Positions 1 to 12,921 of a stretch of 64,000 bases of DNA are shown here, one piece after another. The notes below the pieces were generated by a model. The model saw only the letters and a list, made by a program, of their open reading frames with translations, was not told the DNA's origin and did not search any database. The stretch's first letter is position 1; every line of letters starts with the position of its first letter. The DNA is from Emydura subglobosa (taxonomy: Eukaryota; Chordata; Testudines; Chelidae), in the NCBI GenBank assembly GCA_007922225.1, contig ML680053.1, positions 4,580,164-4,644,163 of the forward strand, given 5' to 3'. The position numbers were made by a program, and so were the translations under genes.

Positions 1-1589
1 CTGAATGGCCTTTGTTATTCTGGAGCTTGTTCTCAGTGCCACTCAAACCCGGCTGAAATCGGACTGTTGGTGCAGTGGTTAACTGATGAAACATAGCCGC
101 CCAACGGGCCGGGGCTGTGGCTGTGTGTAATACTTGGTGGTGGTACTTGCGGGTTCTTGTTCCTTCCCCTTCTTTCTGCCCCGGGCTCTCTCTCTAACTG
201 AACTTTCTCCTACCTCTCTCTCAGTTGCTAGCCTTCGAGCACAGCGGCCTGCCATGTACGTGGTTTGTAGGCTGGGCGGGAGGTGCACAGCTAACAGAGA
301 AACTGTGCTCTTTAAAGCATGCTACAGTCACAGCCAGTGGCCATGGGTTTGTTACAGTGCTGTTATTATTAGATGGGGCCCGTCTAGGCACTTCACGGCT
401 GTCATTATTCAGCACAGCGTAGCCCTCCCGGACTTAGCAACGGAGAATATAGGACTCCCGCTGGAAGACGCACAGCCACCTGCCACTTGAGCTGAAGGAG
501 AATCTCATTAGCGGAATAGGGTCTATGACACACAGGTGAATGAATGCGATTCGTCGTGCTGGCGAGTTCATTACAGTGTTAGCTCCTTTGGGCTGGCCTG
601 GATCCTCTGGGTGAGTGCTTCTCAACGGTTGGGTCACCACCTGCAGTGGATTTTGGGTCAGGCCTTTGCCTTCCACGGGCCTTCACTCAGTTTGGGGAGC
701 CCTATCTCAGGCCCTTGTTAAACAGGGCTCCAGACAAAATGGTTGCCGACGTGCTCTGGCCCACAGGCGTTCCAGCACGCCTTGTTCAGTGTGGCTCTGC
801 TCCCGCGTGGCCCACCGGTGTGGGCTGAGTCCGGCTGGGTCACAAACCAATCTTGCTGGCTCTCGCTCCGTGCAGACTTTACATTTAAAGACTGTTTCTG
901 ATCATCCGTGTTGCAGCCGGGCCTGAAGGCTCCGATTGGGACCGTGGCGGGTGAGGCGCTGCATGGGGCCATTCGAAGGGCCTGGTCCGAAAAGCTCACG
1001 GTCAGGACAAGAGGCAACAAGTGAGCGTGACATACTGTATGTTTGGGGGCAGGACAGGGCAGTGGTAACAAAGGGAGCTCTCTTGCTCTTCCCAGCATGC
1101 ACAAAGCCATAGAAGTTGAGATGGGGAAAATTCCTCTCGGATCACAATCTATCCCTCCATCACCGACAGGCCCCAGTGTTGGAGCAGTGGGGAGGGGAGA
1201 GAGACTCCGAAGACCCTGATTCTGGTAGGTGTCGCCACAAGGAAACCGCTCTGCGTTGGTCACAAAAGCATACCTTTAACGCAGGCTCCTGGGCCCTGAT
1301 TCAGGAAAGTGTCCCTGCTTAAAAAGGGTGCTTAAGAGTGTGCTTGGATCCCACTGAATAACGTGTGCTTTATGTGCTGGGTTGAATTAGGCCCCCCTAC
1401 AAGGAATGGGGCAAACGCTACCCTATTGCACTCAGTGGCGGAGTAGGGCTAGAACGCAGGGAAACACTGTTGTGGCACTGTATGTGCGTGGCCATGCTGG
1501 CAGGGGTACACGGTATTTGTACTTCCAAAAATTAGAACTCTACCTTTGCTCCTGTGGGTGTTTGAGAACAGAGGTTAGCTCCCTGTGTT
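1..1589. other. Non-coding stretch, no gene recognised
   Basis: The reading frames here are short, resemble no known family and overlap on both strands, as expected by chance in moderately GC-rich DNA. A faint dispersed-repeat phrase about a 'gattcag..aagtg..gcttaag' core is visible near 1290-1350. I see no convincing exon, promoter or CpG island. A TSKU 5' non-coding exon could lie here or further upstream but cannot be identified by eye. Confidence 0.5.
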
Positions 1590-1675
1590 TGCCATATGAC
1601 GCTTGTAAAATGCGGATAATACTTTCCTTTGCAAAGTGCTTTGAGATCTGTGGATGAAAAGGGCTATGTAAATTA
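1590..1675 (+). repeat. SINE 3' end, tail type A
   Basis: The segment carries 'aaagtgctttgagatctgtgg' followed by a gaaaagggctatgtaaatt-like end. This is the same 3' tail seen on the SINE copies near 44118 and 56140. The tRNA-like head is missing or too diverged to see, so the copy is probably old and truncated. Confidence 0.5.
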
Positions 1676-1802
1676 CCATCCGCAGTGACCACAGTGTGAG
1701 CTTTAATGCTCCTTAAAACTGACATGGTTCTCTTATTTATTTTTCCTTTAAAGTAATTTTCTTGCATGGCTTACACCCGGAGTTTATCTTTGAGAGTATC
1801 TT

Positions 1803-2020
1803 GGGGCATGTCTACACAGCACCTGGCAGCAAGCCTCCCAGCCTGGGTTGTCAGACTTAGGCTTTGCACTTTAAAAATAGCAGTGCAGACAGCGCTTTGA
1901 AGTTGTGACTCCGCCTCTGAAACCTTGGGTGGGTGGGGCTTCAGAGTTGGCACTCCAATGTCTATGCAGCTGTTGTCCACACGGGGCTGAGTCCATTGAC
2001 CCAGGCCGTGTAGACGTAAC
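1803..2020. mobile_element. MITE-like element with 'GTCTACAC' inverted ends
   Basis: The left end (ggcatgtctacacagc) and the reverse complement of the right end (ggccgtgtagacgtaac) match at about 12 of 16 positions. The unit is about 218 bp and has no coding capacity. Similar ends containing GTCTACAC, or a close variant, recur near 16545 and 32401 and, in inverted pairs, at 46877 and 52771. Superfamily unknown. Confidence 0.5.
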
Positions 2021-2079
2021 CTTTGGTACTTACATGGCCCAAATTACCATAGCATCTCAAATTCTTTTGTTTTTTAAAC

Positions 2080-2262
2080 TTTATTTCTCCTCACAACACT
2101 CCTGTGAGGTGAGGCAATGCTTTTATTCCTGTTGCACAGGTGGGGAACTGAGGCACAAAGAGACGAAGTGACTTGCCCAAGGTCACACAGGACGGCTGTG
2201 GTGGAATGGGGACTTGAACCCAGGTCTCCTGACTACACTGACTCTTGGGCCATCCACCGTTT
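2080..2262 (-). repeat. tRNA-derived CORE/MIR-type SINE
   Basis: Read on the minus strand this is a MIR-like SINE. The plus strand shows the diagnostic reversed core 'aactgaggcacaaagagac', then 'cttgcccaaggtcacacagg' and 'cttgaacccaggtctcctga', the last being the reversed B-box region of the tRNA-like head. Divergence suggests an old copy. Confidence 0.75.
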
Positions 2263-5200
2263 GAAGTAGGCTGGAATAGACAAAAGACACATTGTGAGCA
2301 AAAAGCTAGGAACCTGCAGATTAAGCTTTTGTCAGCACTGGCGGGGGAAGTCTGCCAAACTTTCCAAAATAAACATTTTATAAAACTTGCCTAGTGCAGC
2401 TAATGGGGCGTATGCAGCTTGCTCCAGAGTGCAGGCCAGCAAGCTGGATGGCATCCTTGGTGTTCCACCAGCCACCAGCCAGGCTGTTAACGTATCATTT
2501 TGCTAGCGTGCGTTACTCAGGAGACTCGTGTTGTGAGACTTTTCGGGAGCCTTTCATTTACAGCTGTGCTGTTAGCAACAGTAATAGCCGGGGTTGTATT
2601 GATGCTCTCCTCCATGAAGGGTCTGCAGCTGCATTTTGAGTGCCCCCTGCGGCTAAGAGATCCAGAGATTATTCTCCAATAGCAAAAACCTAGTTTGGTT
2701 GTGGTCATACTGAAGGGCAGCAGGAACTTCAGCTCAGGAGAGTGGGGTTGCAATCTCTTTGTTGTGTAGCACCAAAGATGTGAGGAGCAGGCAGCTAGCT
2801 TCTGGTTTGTGAGATTTGGGAGGGGAAAAGGGAATGCAGAGGAACCATGGCGCCAGGTCAACAAGATGACCTGCAGCAGTGACTGGGACTCCGGGCAGAG
2901 AGAACTGACACCTGTGTCCCGGAGGAGGAGGTGCTGGTGACTCAGTAGGCAGCACTGTATCCTGCTTATTTCCCTCCCGCAAGTCCTCCTTGGATCAGCA
3001 CCCCAGCATGGTGCTGTGGGGGGGGGGAGGGGAGGGCAGGGCAGGATGCCACGTTTGAATGCAACGTGATGCTGCGGCCCTCTACGGTCTCATGGCACTT
3101 TGGCCAGGATTCCAGGGTTAATTTCTTTCTGCCGCCTCCCAATCTTCATGCAGCTTAGCTGGATAAATTCTTCTCTCCCTCTCCTAAAACTGTGCATAGC
3201 GTTACTGTGCGCTGTTAAAACTCTGGCCATGCTGCAGTCTAGATGTGTCTGCATTAGGGCATGCCGCGGGGGAGATTATGCAAGAAGGGGTCTCCTGACG
3301 TTGCACTGCAATAGTCAGTTCACCCCTGGTGGAAAAGGCCCTATATAGACGTAAGCCATTGTTCATGAGTAGCAGCCAACAGGCTGGATGCTACTGACTG
3401 CATCTCATTTACACTCATGTTGTGCTGTTATGCCTTGCACCACCGGGAGGCAGCAGCTTTCAGTGTTATAGTCCAGTGGGCCACTTCTTAAGGGAGAGAA
3501 TATTTACAGGGTCCCCTATCCCACCCCCGCTGCTTGGCTTGCAAAACATTTTGTGGGGGGGCCCCAAGGGAAATGGTAGGGAGTCGCTCGGTGGCTCACA
3601 GGGGCCGTTAACATGTGAACCATTGCTACAGCATAAGCCTCTCTCCATAGTCAGAAGTTTGGGTAGGGAGGGGGAGAATCCAGATGTGCACCTGACAGGG
3701 CTGTGATTGTGGTGTGGTCAGTCCGAAAGCCTTTTTAGGCAATCCAGGGCCGTCAGCGCTGTTAATTGCTGGGTCTCTTAGGCAGCAGGAGTTTCCCTCA
3801 GTGCAGACGGTTTCAAAGGGATTTGTGGATGGCATCATCAAAGCCAGGATAGTATCCGTGAGTTCTTAGATACTGGGGTGCTCTCTGTCATATTTATTCT
3901 TCCATCGGCTTTGTTTTCAGGTTTCGAACCTGGGCCCTGCCAGGAGCTCCCCCCCCCCATGCGATGTGGGGTGTGTGACCTAAGTGGTTGTGGAATCCAG
4001 ATGTTGTGGACGTCCCATGCTTGGGTTTCCTTTTACTACTTTATTGCATGAGGCGTCAGGGTCGAGCGGCTCGGGATAGAGGCACCCTAGAGAGTGATCC
4101 AGTATTGCTGTATGTGCTTGAATAGTAGATTTCGGCAAAGTTGGATGATGCAATAGCGGCGTCTGTTGGGTTTTTCCCCCCCACCTCTTAATGCTCAGCA
4201 CTTGCCATGCTGCTTTCAGAGACAAACAGCATATTATAAAACCAAGTGCATTCCAGCCGGATTATATCATGTCTCTAGAAACTGGAGCATTACAGAGAGC
4301 TACAGTTATAACAAGTGACTGGAATGGGATCGAGTGCACTTGAGTAACCAGGTGCAGGAAGCCTCGTGTAGGGTTTAAATAGAGCCATATAAAGCAGTGG
4401 GAGAAGAAGCAAAGTTAAACAGGCTGTTTAAAAACTGTACAGACCTACTGACCTACTTCTCTCTCCTTCCCATTCCCTGCAGCTAAGGGACTCAGGAGTC
4501 TTGGGTTTAATTCTAGCCTCTGTTGCAGACTCGCCTTCTGACTCGGGGCAAGTCACTTACCTGGCCCAGACTATTCTAGCTTTCGATAGCTGGAGCCGGG
4601 GATCACTTCGCAACACAGCACTAGCAGCCTGCTGGCACTGCGTTTGCTTCCTATATTGAGAATGTTTTGTCACCCGGGAGCAGCCGGCTAGATCGGAGCA
4701 GCGGGCCATGTAGTCCTGTCCATAGCCAGTCACCGCTGGTTCAGAGGTTCTTGGCTAACCTGTCCTTAGAGTTACCTCTTAACCCTGAATAATTAGAGAC
4801 TGCCTTAAGTCCTGAAGCAGAATGGTTTAAAACTCTTATGTACTTTAATACTTAGTGGTGGGGATATCCCTCTTAGGAGGGCAGTCCTTTTTGAAATCCT
4901 GCTGGCTCTTGACCTCAGGGAGACCATGTGGCCGTGAAAGACTGTTGGCCTTTAACTGGCCCCCCATCTCCTCCCCACCACATAATGCAGTAGCGCAGTT
5001 TATCACCCGCCTTAAGTGCTCATGCAGCTGTGATCAAGAGCCGTTTCCTTGACGGGCTTGCTTACCATGAGGGAGCCATAAAGCTGAATGGCTTTTGTCA
5101 CCCTAAGGAGGACATGATGGTAAAAGGGGCATGGACAACTTCTCCCTAGCTGGATCCGCTGACATTTTATGGTTCCCTGCAAGGTTGCTTTACACACCAC

Positions 5201-5344
5201 CTTGCATCTGAATAACTGCACTCTTTTGTTCTCAGGCAGGCCTGTGTGCAGGCCCTCTCACTTCGGAATAAGTGTCCTATACTGATTTTTAGTCTGTCTG
5301 GGGGTTTTGGGGGGCTTTGTTTTTTTTACTGGTTGTACTGAGAT
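2263..5344. other. Non-coding stretch, no gene recognised
   Basis: About 3 kb with only short chance frames. I see homopolymer runs (G-rich at 3020-3040, C-rich at 3949-3958) but no exon with flanking splice sites and conserved protein content, and no clear repeat family. Confidence 0.45.
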
Positions 5345-5585
5345 CAGGTCTGCATTGTGCTAAGCAGCATTACCTACATATAATAAGAATCAGAACCTGC
5401 CCTGAAGCGCTTACACTGTAAATAGACAAGATGGACAAAAGGTAAGAGGGGAAAGAGAGGAACAAGCAGGTAAAGTGAATTGCCTAAGGTCACCCAGGAG
5501 GCCAGTGGCAGAGCTAAGAATAGAATAGAACCCAGGTCTTCTGATTCCCAGTCCACTGCCTTGTCCACTCAACCATGCTGCCTTA
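5345..5585 (-). repeat. tRNA-derived SINE with tail type B
   Basis: In minus orientation. The plus strand begins with the reversed tail ('tgtgctaagcagcattacc', then 'gcgcttacactgtaaatag'), followed by the reversed CORE segment 'attgcctaaggtcacccagg' and the reversed tRNA-like head ending near 'ccatgctgcctta'. Nearly full length, and the same family as the copies at 11890, 26715, 39765 and 63725. Confidence 0.75.
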
Positions 5586-5587
5586 GG

Positions 5588-6080
5588 ACTTGTCTTCATG
5601 GCTGAATTAACTCATGGTATCACTCTAGCATTGCCCATAACTCCAGGCCTGTCCATGCACAAAGCCTTAACTCGAGTGTGATGGTGCTTTAAATTCCAGT
5701 TGGCAGGCCCAGTGGGGTGGAGAGTATAGGCTACAGCTTGAATTATCACATCTTTGCCAGCTGCTAATAGGGGTGAGACACAGGCTAGTTCCAATCAAGG
5801 GCCACTAGTCCTCCAGTGCTTTCCCACAATTCCCACCCCACTGCCATGAGTCACGAAAGAACAGACGAGTTTGCCCGCAGGTCCGCCGGGAGAGAATTCA
5901 CAGAGAGCGGCTCGGATAACGGCAGCACAAAGAACTGCGGTGGGACGTAGCCCCAGAAGTCTTAGCGCCACACAGGAGCGAGTGCCGTGCCAGCGTGAAC
6001 ACAGCATCTCGAGCCTTGCTTCCCAGCGGGGCCGCTCTCCCCTGAGAGGACTAACTCGAGTTAACTCTACAAGGATGGCC
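5588..6080. repeat. Possible DNA-transposon relic with 'gttaactc' arms
   Basis: The left edge (ggacttgtcttcatgg..aattaactc) and the right edge (ctaactcgagttaactctac) look like diverged inverted ends, and a third similar phrase (ccttaactcgagtg) lies inside near 5665. No coding content. The boundaries are guesses. Confidence 0.3.
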
Positions 6081-6085
6081 TCTCC

Positions 6086-7552
6086 ATCTCCTCCGCTCCC
6101 TTGAGGTGTGGAGGGAAATGACTGCTGTCCTTGCTGATCCAGATCAGTGGGTGAAGATGACGGTCTGTCTCCAGGGCTTTCATGAACTCTAAATCCATTG
6201 AGAACAGCAGCCAAATTCTAACCTGTCCTGCTTGAACTATAATTTACCTACCTGTTCTTGGCAAGCCCTATGATACACCTCTTTAATAGAGCTGTGCAAA
6301 CTGCAGGGCTTCCCAGAGCTCCCAGAGACCTCCAGGGCCACTTGGCTTTCCCTCCCTGTAACAGCTCTGGGGGAATGACTTCGAAAGCCTCTTTTCCTGT
6401 TGGTAAATGCCTCTTCCAAGCACTCCACGAAAGGCCAGGGACCAAGATTATACTTTTAAAAGCTTTTTGAGTGGCTGCAGATGACTTTGGTCCTCAGTAA
6501 AACTATAATAACATGGGCGGCTTTACAGGCTGGGCAGGGGGCTGACTTTGTGGCAAGCCAGACTGAGGTCATGATTTCATTCCTAATGTCCCTGCCTTGA
6601 AGTTAGTACTGAGTTCTTCCAGGAACTTGTCATCTGCTGCCTGTGTGGTCAAATCTTGCAGGCATTGTTGTCCGTGGACTTCTGGCCACTGACTATGGTC
6701 TGGGTGCAGGATTTGGCCCTGTGAGAAATGTAAAATTCCGTGTAGTAGACACCAAATCCAGGCTGTTTTAGTTCCAAGTATGAACTGGTTGGAACCTGCT
6801 TATGTGCCAGTTCGTGTCCACACAGGTTTCCCTTCTTGTTAAATCCAAACTACACTGAACGGCACCTTGACTTCTTTATAACAGGGCCGAGGGGAGGAAA
6901 ATTACATAACTTGAATAAACTACTACTTGTTTAAATGTTTGCCTTGTAAATTACGAAAGGCGTCTCAAGGTGGACAAGGGTTGAGACGTTAACAATCAAA
7001 ATAAGATCCCTGTTAAAAGAAACTTTTTGTGGGGCTGGAGAGGGTGGTTTGAATTTCCTCTTTTTTAAAAGGAGGGTGTTTCTTCAGAGCACAGGAAGCC
7101 AAATACCTTGCAAAAGCAAATACCCGTCAGGATGCTGCAGTGAATGGGATGGAGGCGCTGGGCCTCTGACTTAATTAACCCCAGGTGTCTACTCTGCATT
7201 CAGGCTTCTTAGCTTGAAATGGTGATATTTTACCCCCATCCCAGTCCTCCTTGCCTGGCTTTGCTCATGCAGTTGTCATCTGTCTCTCCACTTATAATAG
7301 ATCTATTAGACTATCCTTGGAGCAAGGATAATGTTTACAGTGTGTTGATTAATAGTTACTTGTTTTGGCACAGAAATAATCCTGCATCCGCAACTGACAA
7401 AAGGGACTAACTCTGATCTCTCAGAAAAGCCAGGACCGAGTGTCTCAGCCTTGCCTTTCCCTACCAGTTTAAACACCCTGCATCCTTAGATCACGCTTTG
7501 TTTTAACTCTAGATAAACAGCGTTATTGTCCAGTATACACGTCTGTCTGCGT
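6086..7552. other. Non-coding stretch, nothing recognised
   Basis: Only short chance frames and A/T-rich patches. No repeat family or exon could be supported. Confidence 0.4.
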
Positions 7553-7650
7553 GCATGGAATCCCAGAGATGTAGAACAGAAAGGGGCCTCAAGAGGCCAT
7601 CTGATCCGCCCCCCTGCACTGAGGCAGGATTAAGTATGTCTGGAGTGTAG
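7553..7650 (-). mobile_element. CR1 LINE 3' end
   Basis: The plus strand reads 'atggaatcccagagatgtag', then a 'gaaaggggcctcaagaggcc' and 'catctgatccgcccccctgc' series. This is the reversed 3' terminus of an older CR1 subfamily. Only the 3' end remains, as is usual for 5'-truncated CR1 insertions. Confidence 0.65.
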
Positions 7651-8337
7651 GTATTTCTAGTAGGGAAGTGGTGGGGTGCTTGTGGTGGGGACAGCTGTGG
7701 ACCCGGAAGTCTTGAAATAGGTGCAGTGGCAATACAAAGCTCCCCTCCACCGCTGCCCTGCTGGAGTGCCTGTTTGGAGGAATTGCCTCGTGGGCATGGC
7801 CCATTCAGTCGTTGGCACCTTTGCTGCGACTGCTAAGGGATGGCCAGTGGGGATTGGATGGAGACCACCTAACTCTTCTTCTGTTGGGTGTCAAAGCCTA
7901 TACTTGGGCCTTGGCCATTGGCAGCCCGCAGCCCGAGTCAGTGCGTCTGTACAGACCTTGTGCGTAGACCAGACAAGCTGGGATTTGCACCAGTTTCAAA
8001 CAACAGTAAACTTGACCAGCGCGTACGGTGGCCCTCCTTGTCTATGCACGTGGGTTGCACTGTTGCAGCGATGCTGGTTGTGGCTACGTAAGACTAAATT
8101 GGGGCTAAATTCCGCCTGACAACCCCGGAGGCTCCATCTTCTTTGAGTAATATAATCCCCCTGGCAGCCTCCTTTTGAAGCTCCTGTTTGTTAGAACTTC
8201 AAGCGTAGCAGCCAGTGCCAATGATTTACCCGGGTCCTGCAAGGAGGCCGGTAATTGGCCAAGTGGTTGCATTATGCATAGATTCTCAGCTGGTGTAATT
8301 CAGCATCTGTCCATTGTAGATACTACTTTTCAGTGGC
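7651..8337. other. Non-coding stretch, nothing recognised
   Basis: A 132-codon open frame at 7721-8119 (+) has no recognisable domain, signal peptide or splice context, and I treat it as chance. No other feature is visible. Confidence 0.35.
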
Positions 8338-8530
8338 CTTCACTACCATAGTATCTGAGCACCTCCCAATCTCTAATGTACTTATCTTCTCAACAGTGGA
8401 AGGGCTACTCTCCCCATTATACAGATGGGGAACTGAGGCCCAGAACAGCTAAGTAACTAGCCGGACTAAATAACACAAGCCAAGCAGAATTTGCCAAGTC
8501 CTGAGCTACCACTGGACCAGTGGTTCTCCA
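8338..8530 (-). repeat. tRNA-derived SINE with tail type C
   Basis: The plus strand starts with the reversed tail 'ccatagtatctgagcacctc', then 'ttatacagatggggaactga' (reversed CORE), and ends near 'taccactggaccag' (reversed tRNA-like head). The same tail is on the copies at 16297 and 38676. Moderately diverged. Confidence 0.7.
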
Positions 8531-11500
8531 CTTATTTACCATGGCAGTCCTCACTGTGTTCTGTGGGCCGCATCCGATACTATCCGTATGGCCCTGAGAC
8601 TGTCACATGGGCTGCAGCTGTGTGTTGATTGGGCCACAGGTTGTGAACCTCTGCATTAGGCCATGCATCCTTTCTCATTGACTTCAGTAGGGCTTTGCCA
8701 ATTTATACCAGCTGAAGAGTGGGTCTGTGACAACATTTTCTTAAATACTCCCTTCTCCCTCTAGGATAACAAAATAACTGCATGTAAAGAGGATAAGGAA
8801 GTGATGTGGGGGGGAGGAAGGGGTTCCTGTTTTAGGTTGATTATCCTTGGATGCCCCGGCAGTGTGGTTTCCACGTGGTTGGGTTAATTACGTGTTAACG
8901 ACTCCTTCTATGGTGGTGATGTTCCTGGCTGAAAGCAACAGTGGGTGGGTGTTTTTTTTTACATCCATTATTAGATCTCATTAAAGCAGAACATAATTCA
9001 TAGAAGAGTGTTTCAGCCTCCGCATTCGATGCTGAGTTCACTGAGTAAGCCGGGAGACTAAGCAAAGAGGGCTTTAGAAACCATTTCAGTTCCTATTCAT
9101 GTCCACTACGACTCTTTAGCAGTAGACGTGTACCACATGGCTTGCAAGCGCTATTCCTCTCTCCCAGCCTGTTGCTTCGAGACGGGGAGAAAGGAAGCGA
9201 CGCAGTGCTAGACAGAAGAGAATTTCGCACATCTCCCTACTTTGTTTCCTGACGGGTAATTTGGGATGTATCCGCTATCTAAGCTGCCTGGCACGTTAGG
9301 CAGATAAACCCATCTCTGATAGCTTATCGCAGATGAGGTGACTGATGCAAAAAATCCTGATAGACGGGTCTAAGAAAACCAGCACAGATAGCTAGAGGTA
9401 AGGGACTGATTCTCCTCTTACTGTCAGCTGTGTAAATCTGGAGTCACTCCATTGAGTTCACTAGATATATTGTTTTTTCCAATCATGCTGGGCAAATGGA
9501 GAATCAGGCATAAAGGGTGTAGCACTTATTTTATGTTTTGAACTATCTGTAGCTTCCTCCATACCCGGAGCTGCGTAATAGAGAGACGTTTACAAATAGA
9601 TTGTCTATTCTGAACTATTCGGGCAAACCCCATGAGCCTGGTTCTCATATCTGCGAAGGCCTCTCTACAGCACATTGGCAGGGTGTAAAAGGGCCTTACA
9701 GTGGGGATAAATGGCCTGTGCTTTAAGACTCCTGTGCAATGCCAGGATGCTGGAAAGGGGCCTTAGTGTAAATGAGGATTAGTCCACCGACTTCAGCAAG
9801 ACTGGACGTGGGCCCAGGGGTTTGCCTGCATGGAGGGTCGGGAGGGATCACATTTTAAATCATCGTATCCTCTTCCTGCTTCTTACCTCTAAGTATCTGT
9901 GACTTGAAAACATCGGTAGCCTTTTAACCATCTCCCCAAGGTAACTGTGCCTCCCCTGACAATTCTATATGTGGCCACCTGGCGCAGTTGCCTGGAAATA
10001 GTAAGGAAAAAGCTTGACTGACCTTTAATTTGGACTGATCTGAGAATAAAAACCCCACCTCTCCCGAGATGTCGTCTCACATTTCTGGAGCGGGAGTCCT
10101 TTTCAGGAGACAGGTGCAGCTTTTTTTTTTTTTAATCTTCAAAGATTCATTTGTTTTTGGTGGGGTTTTTTTTCTTTTTTTTTTTTCTTTAAGGGCGTAA
10201 CAGTTTAAACCAGTTTTTTTGCTATCTGTTCACACCTGTGTGGAGAGCTGGCTTTGGCAATCTCTTTGAGCCCAAATGATACTTCAGGAGAAAGTGTCTC
10301 CTAATGGCCCCTATTGGAAAGCAATAGCCATGGTGATATTGCACGTTAACAGGAGCTGTATGCTCTGACTAAATGCAGGGAGACGTATTCATCAGGATGG
10401 GAAGCCCATTCAAACTTGACAAGCAACGGGAGCAGTTTTAGAAAATAAAAAGCTTTAAAAAGCTGTTATTGCCTGAAAAGTGACTCAGTTAAAGCTACCT
10501 CATGGGGTTCTTGATTTATCTGATGGGGCTCCCTCCCGTCACTGCTTTAACTCAGTGCCTGAGAAGGAACTAGCAATCTCTTTTCTTCCCAGCTTGTGGG
10601 ATTTATTGCCACTGATCTCTGTGTGCTCCTTGCTTAGTTATCAAATACCGCTTTTATTTTTTTCAACTTGCCACCTCTGCAAATCCAGCCTGGTGTCAGT
10701 GCCCGACAGAACAATCATCCTGCTGTTTAGAAAGGTTTTGCAGTTAGTTGATTTTTGGGTGATGCATAGGGCAGAATACAATCCTGAGCCCTCTTTTTGT
10801 GGAAGTATGATGCTAAAAAAAAAAACCCTCCTCCCAAACCCGTGTTCCTGCCAGGAAAGTAAGTGGCTATGTCTGAATTACAGGGGCAGATATCCTGAGT
10901 AAGCCCTTTTTTCTGTGTCTTAAAAAGTCCATAATCCTGCGGTTTAACCAGAAAATTGGGAAATCCTAAATCCGCCAGTCACTTAAGGCCCCGATTCAGC
11001 AAAGTGTTTAAACACATGCTTTGCTAATGGGGATTTGAGCCTCTCTGTGCCTCAGTTTTTCAGTCTGCAGAATGGACTGATCCTTCCTTATGGCAGAGCA
11101 CTGTGGGTAGAGCTTTCATAAGTCCCACCCTATAGCTATCTGTGTATATATTTTTTTCTGGTCGTCAGTGTCCTTTAACACTGCCCTCATGGAGAGAGCT
11201 GAAAAATCCACCCCGATGAAACGGTGGTAGTCACGGCTACGAGAGGTAGTCTAGATGTGGCCGGCCAGTCTGCCTTCACACAGCAGGGACCACACAGGTC
11301 TGAGAGATCCGGGTTTCTCATGTGGCTGTGCTCGAGGGATGCCAAGTGGGAGTGCTGTCCCAGAAGGACCAGCCCCGAATTCGGTGGATAGTGGTGCCAA
11401 CGTGTCTGCCTGCCAGCTTGGAAGGGAATGAGAGAAGCCTTGATGACAGACTAAGACTGTGCGTTAGTAGAAAATAGTCATTTTGTTTGCCTTTTTCCTC

Positions 11501-11869
11501 CCCCAAAGTGTGGGTTTGCAACAACGCTCCATTCAGCGTTTCCTCCCCCACCCCTTTCTGCCTTCAGCTCACTTTATCTATCACACAGTGAGTTGGCTGA
11601 TTGGTTTTTACATTTTTCACAGGAAACCCCAGCACAGGCCCAAATCCTGCCATGTGATCCAGGAGTGTTCATATAGGATCCTATTGAAGTCAATGGGTCA
11701 GAGGAGTCTGACCGAGTAGGAACAGAGCCTGTGGTCTGTCTGGGCTGGCCCATTCACACCTATGTCTGTTGCTCTGCCTTATCGGGTTTTTTTTTAAATA
11801 AAGCGCCTCCAGACGCCTTCCAGACAACTGTTGTTTGTATTACAGTAGGCCAGAGTCCAGTTTGTATTT
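8531..11869. other. Non-coding stretch with T-rich tracts
   Basis: Over 3 kb with no recognisable exon. T-rich tracts lie at about 10121-10195. A dispersed-repeat phrase 'ccccgattcagcaaagtg' sits near 10989. A 140-codon frame at 10480-10902 (+) has no recognisable domain and is taken as chance. Confidence 0.4.
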
Positions 11870-11889
11870 CAGTAGATCAGAGTCCAGTT

Positions 11890-12112
11890 GTGTTCTGCAC
11901 CGTGTAGCTATATAGCAAGGGAGAGTCCCTGCCCCAAAGAGCGTGCAGTATAAATAGATGAGAGAGACAAAGGGTGGGTGGGGAAACTGAAGCACGGAGG
12001 GGGAAGTGACTTGCCCAAGGTCATCCAGCAGGTCAATGGCAGAGTCAGAAATAGAAGCCAGATCTCCTGAGTTTAGCCCAGTGCCCTAAATAGTAGGCCA
12101 CGCTGCCTTTCG
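11890..12112 (-). repeat. tRNA-derived SINE with tail type B
   Basis: The plus strand shows the reversed tail ('gtccctgccccaaagagcgt'), then 'cttgcccaaggtcatccagc', 'ggtcaatggcagagtcagaa' and 'agatctcctgagtttagccc', and ends near 'ggccacgctgcct'. Essentially full length. Confidence 0.75.
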
Positions 12113-12611
12113 AAGAGGTTCAACAAGAGTTGCATGACTAACATGGAGAATCACCGGTGCCTTCTCTTCCGTATTTCATTATTTTTCTTTCTAGGAACAG
12201 AGGCCAAGACTTTAAGAAAACTGGAATTCAGCTCTAGGCACCCCAAGCTCTGATTTCTGAGCAACCGGCAGCTCCCACTGAAGTAACTGGGTACACTGCA
12301 GATTATGCAGATGTCGAGGGGGCCAGGATTTGCCCCAGGGGGTCTGTTTACATTGAGGGAAGTTCCACGCCCAGGACAAGAGTAAAGCAATCAGGGCAAT
12401 ATTCCTGAGGCAAACCGAAGGCTGAAGAGCTTTGCCCAGTGACTTTCCCGCTGCATTAGAAAACTACTGCAGGCATGAGGAGCAAGCAGGATTTGGCCCT
12501 GTGCGAATACATCCATAATTTAACAGAACAGCTTGTAAGCAGGAGGCCAAAGGCATTTTGATGAGGGTTTAATAAATGCTATTCACTTTCCCCTCTCCCC
12601 TCTTAGAGATG

Positions 12612-12619
12612 CACTATGG
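12612..12619. repeat. Left target-site duplication of the hAT element
   Basis: The octamer cactatgg directly precedes the left terminal inverted repeat and is repeated without mismatch at 12922-12929. Confidence 0.88.
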
Positions 12620-12921
12620 CAGGGGTGTCAAACATGCGGCCTGCGGGCCAGATCCGGCCTGCGAAGCTTTTTGTTCTGGCCCTTGTCGCCCAGATAGGGC
12701 CCGACAACCTCTTAGTTTCGGCCCCTAGCGGCTGCTGCCCGGAATACCACGGGGCCACCACCGAAAGTTTTTTCGGCAGTGGGGGAGGCCGCAAGCTGCC
12801 GCCGAAAGGGAGGACACAGCGAGATTTTTCTGCCGATGGTAAGACGCCACCAGGGTCTGCCCCTCTTTAAGTTAATCTTATTGCAATGTGGCCCGCCATG
12901 CAAGTTAGTTTGATAGCCCTG
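12620..12921. mobile_element. Non-autonomous hAT element, 302 bp
   Basis: The element starts CAGGGGTGTCAAAC and its reverse-complemented end reads CAGGGCTATCAAAC, 12 of 14 matching. It is flanked by a perfect 8-bp direct repeat, cactatgg, at 12612-12619 and 12922-12929, the target duplication expected of hAT transposition. The interior is GC-rich with no intact gene; chance frames across it are not genes. The intact target duplication indicates a fairly recent insertion. Confidence 0.88.

Noticed and set aside
718..1263. 181-codon open frame on the minus strand
   Set aside because: No domain, signal peptide or compositional sign of coding; overlapped by several other chance frames.
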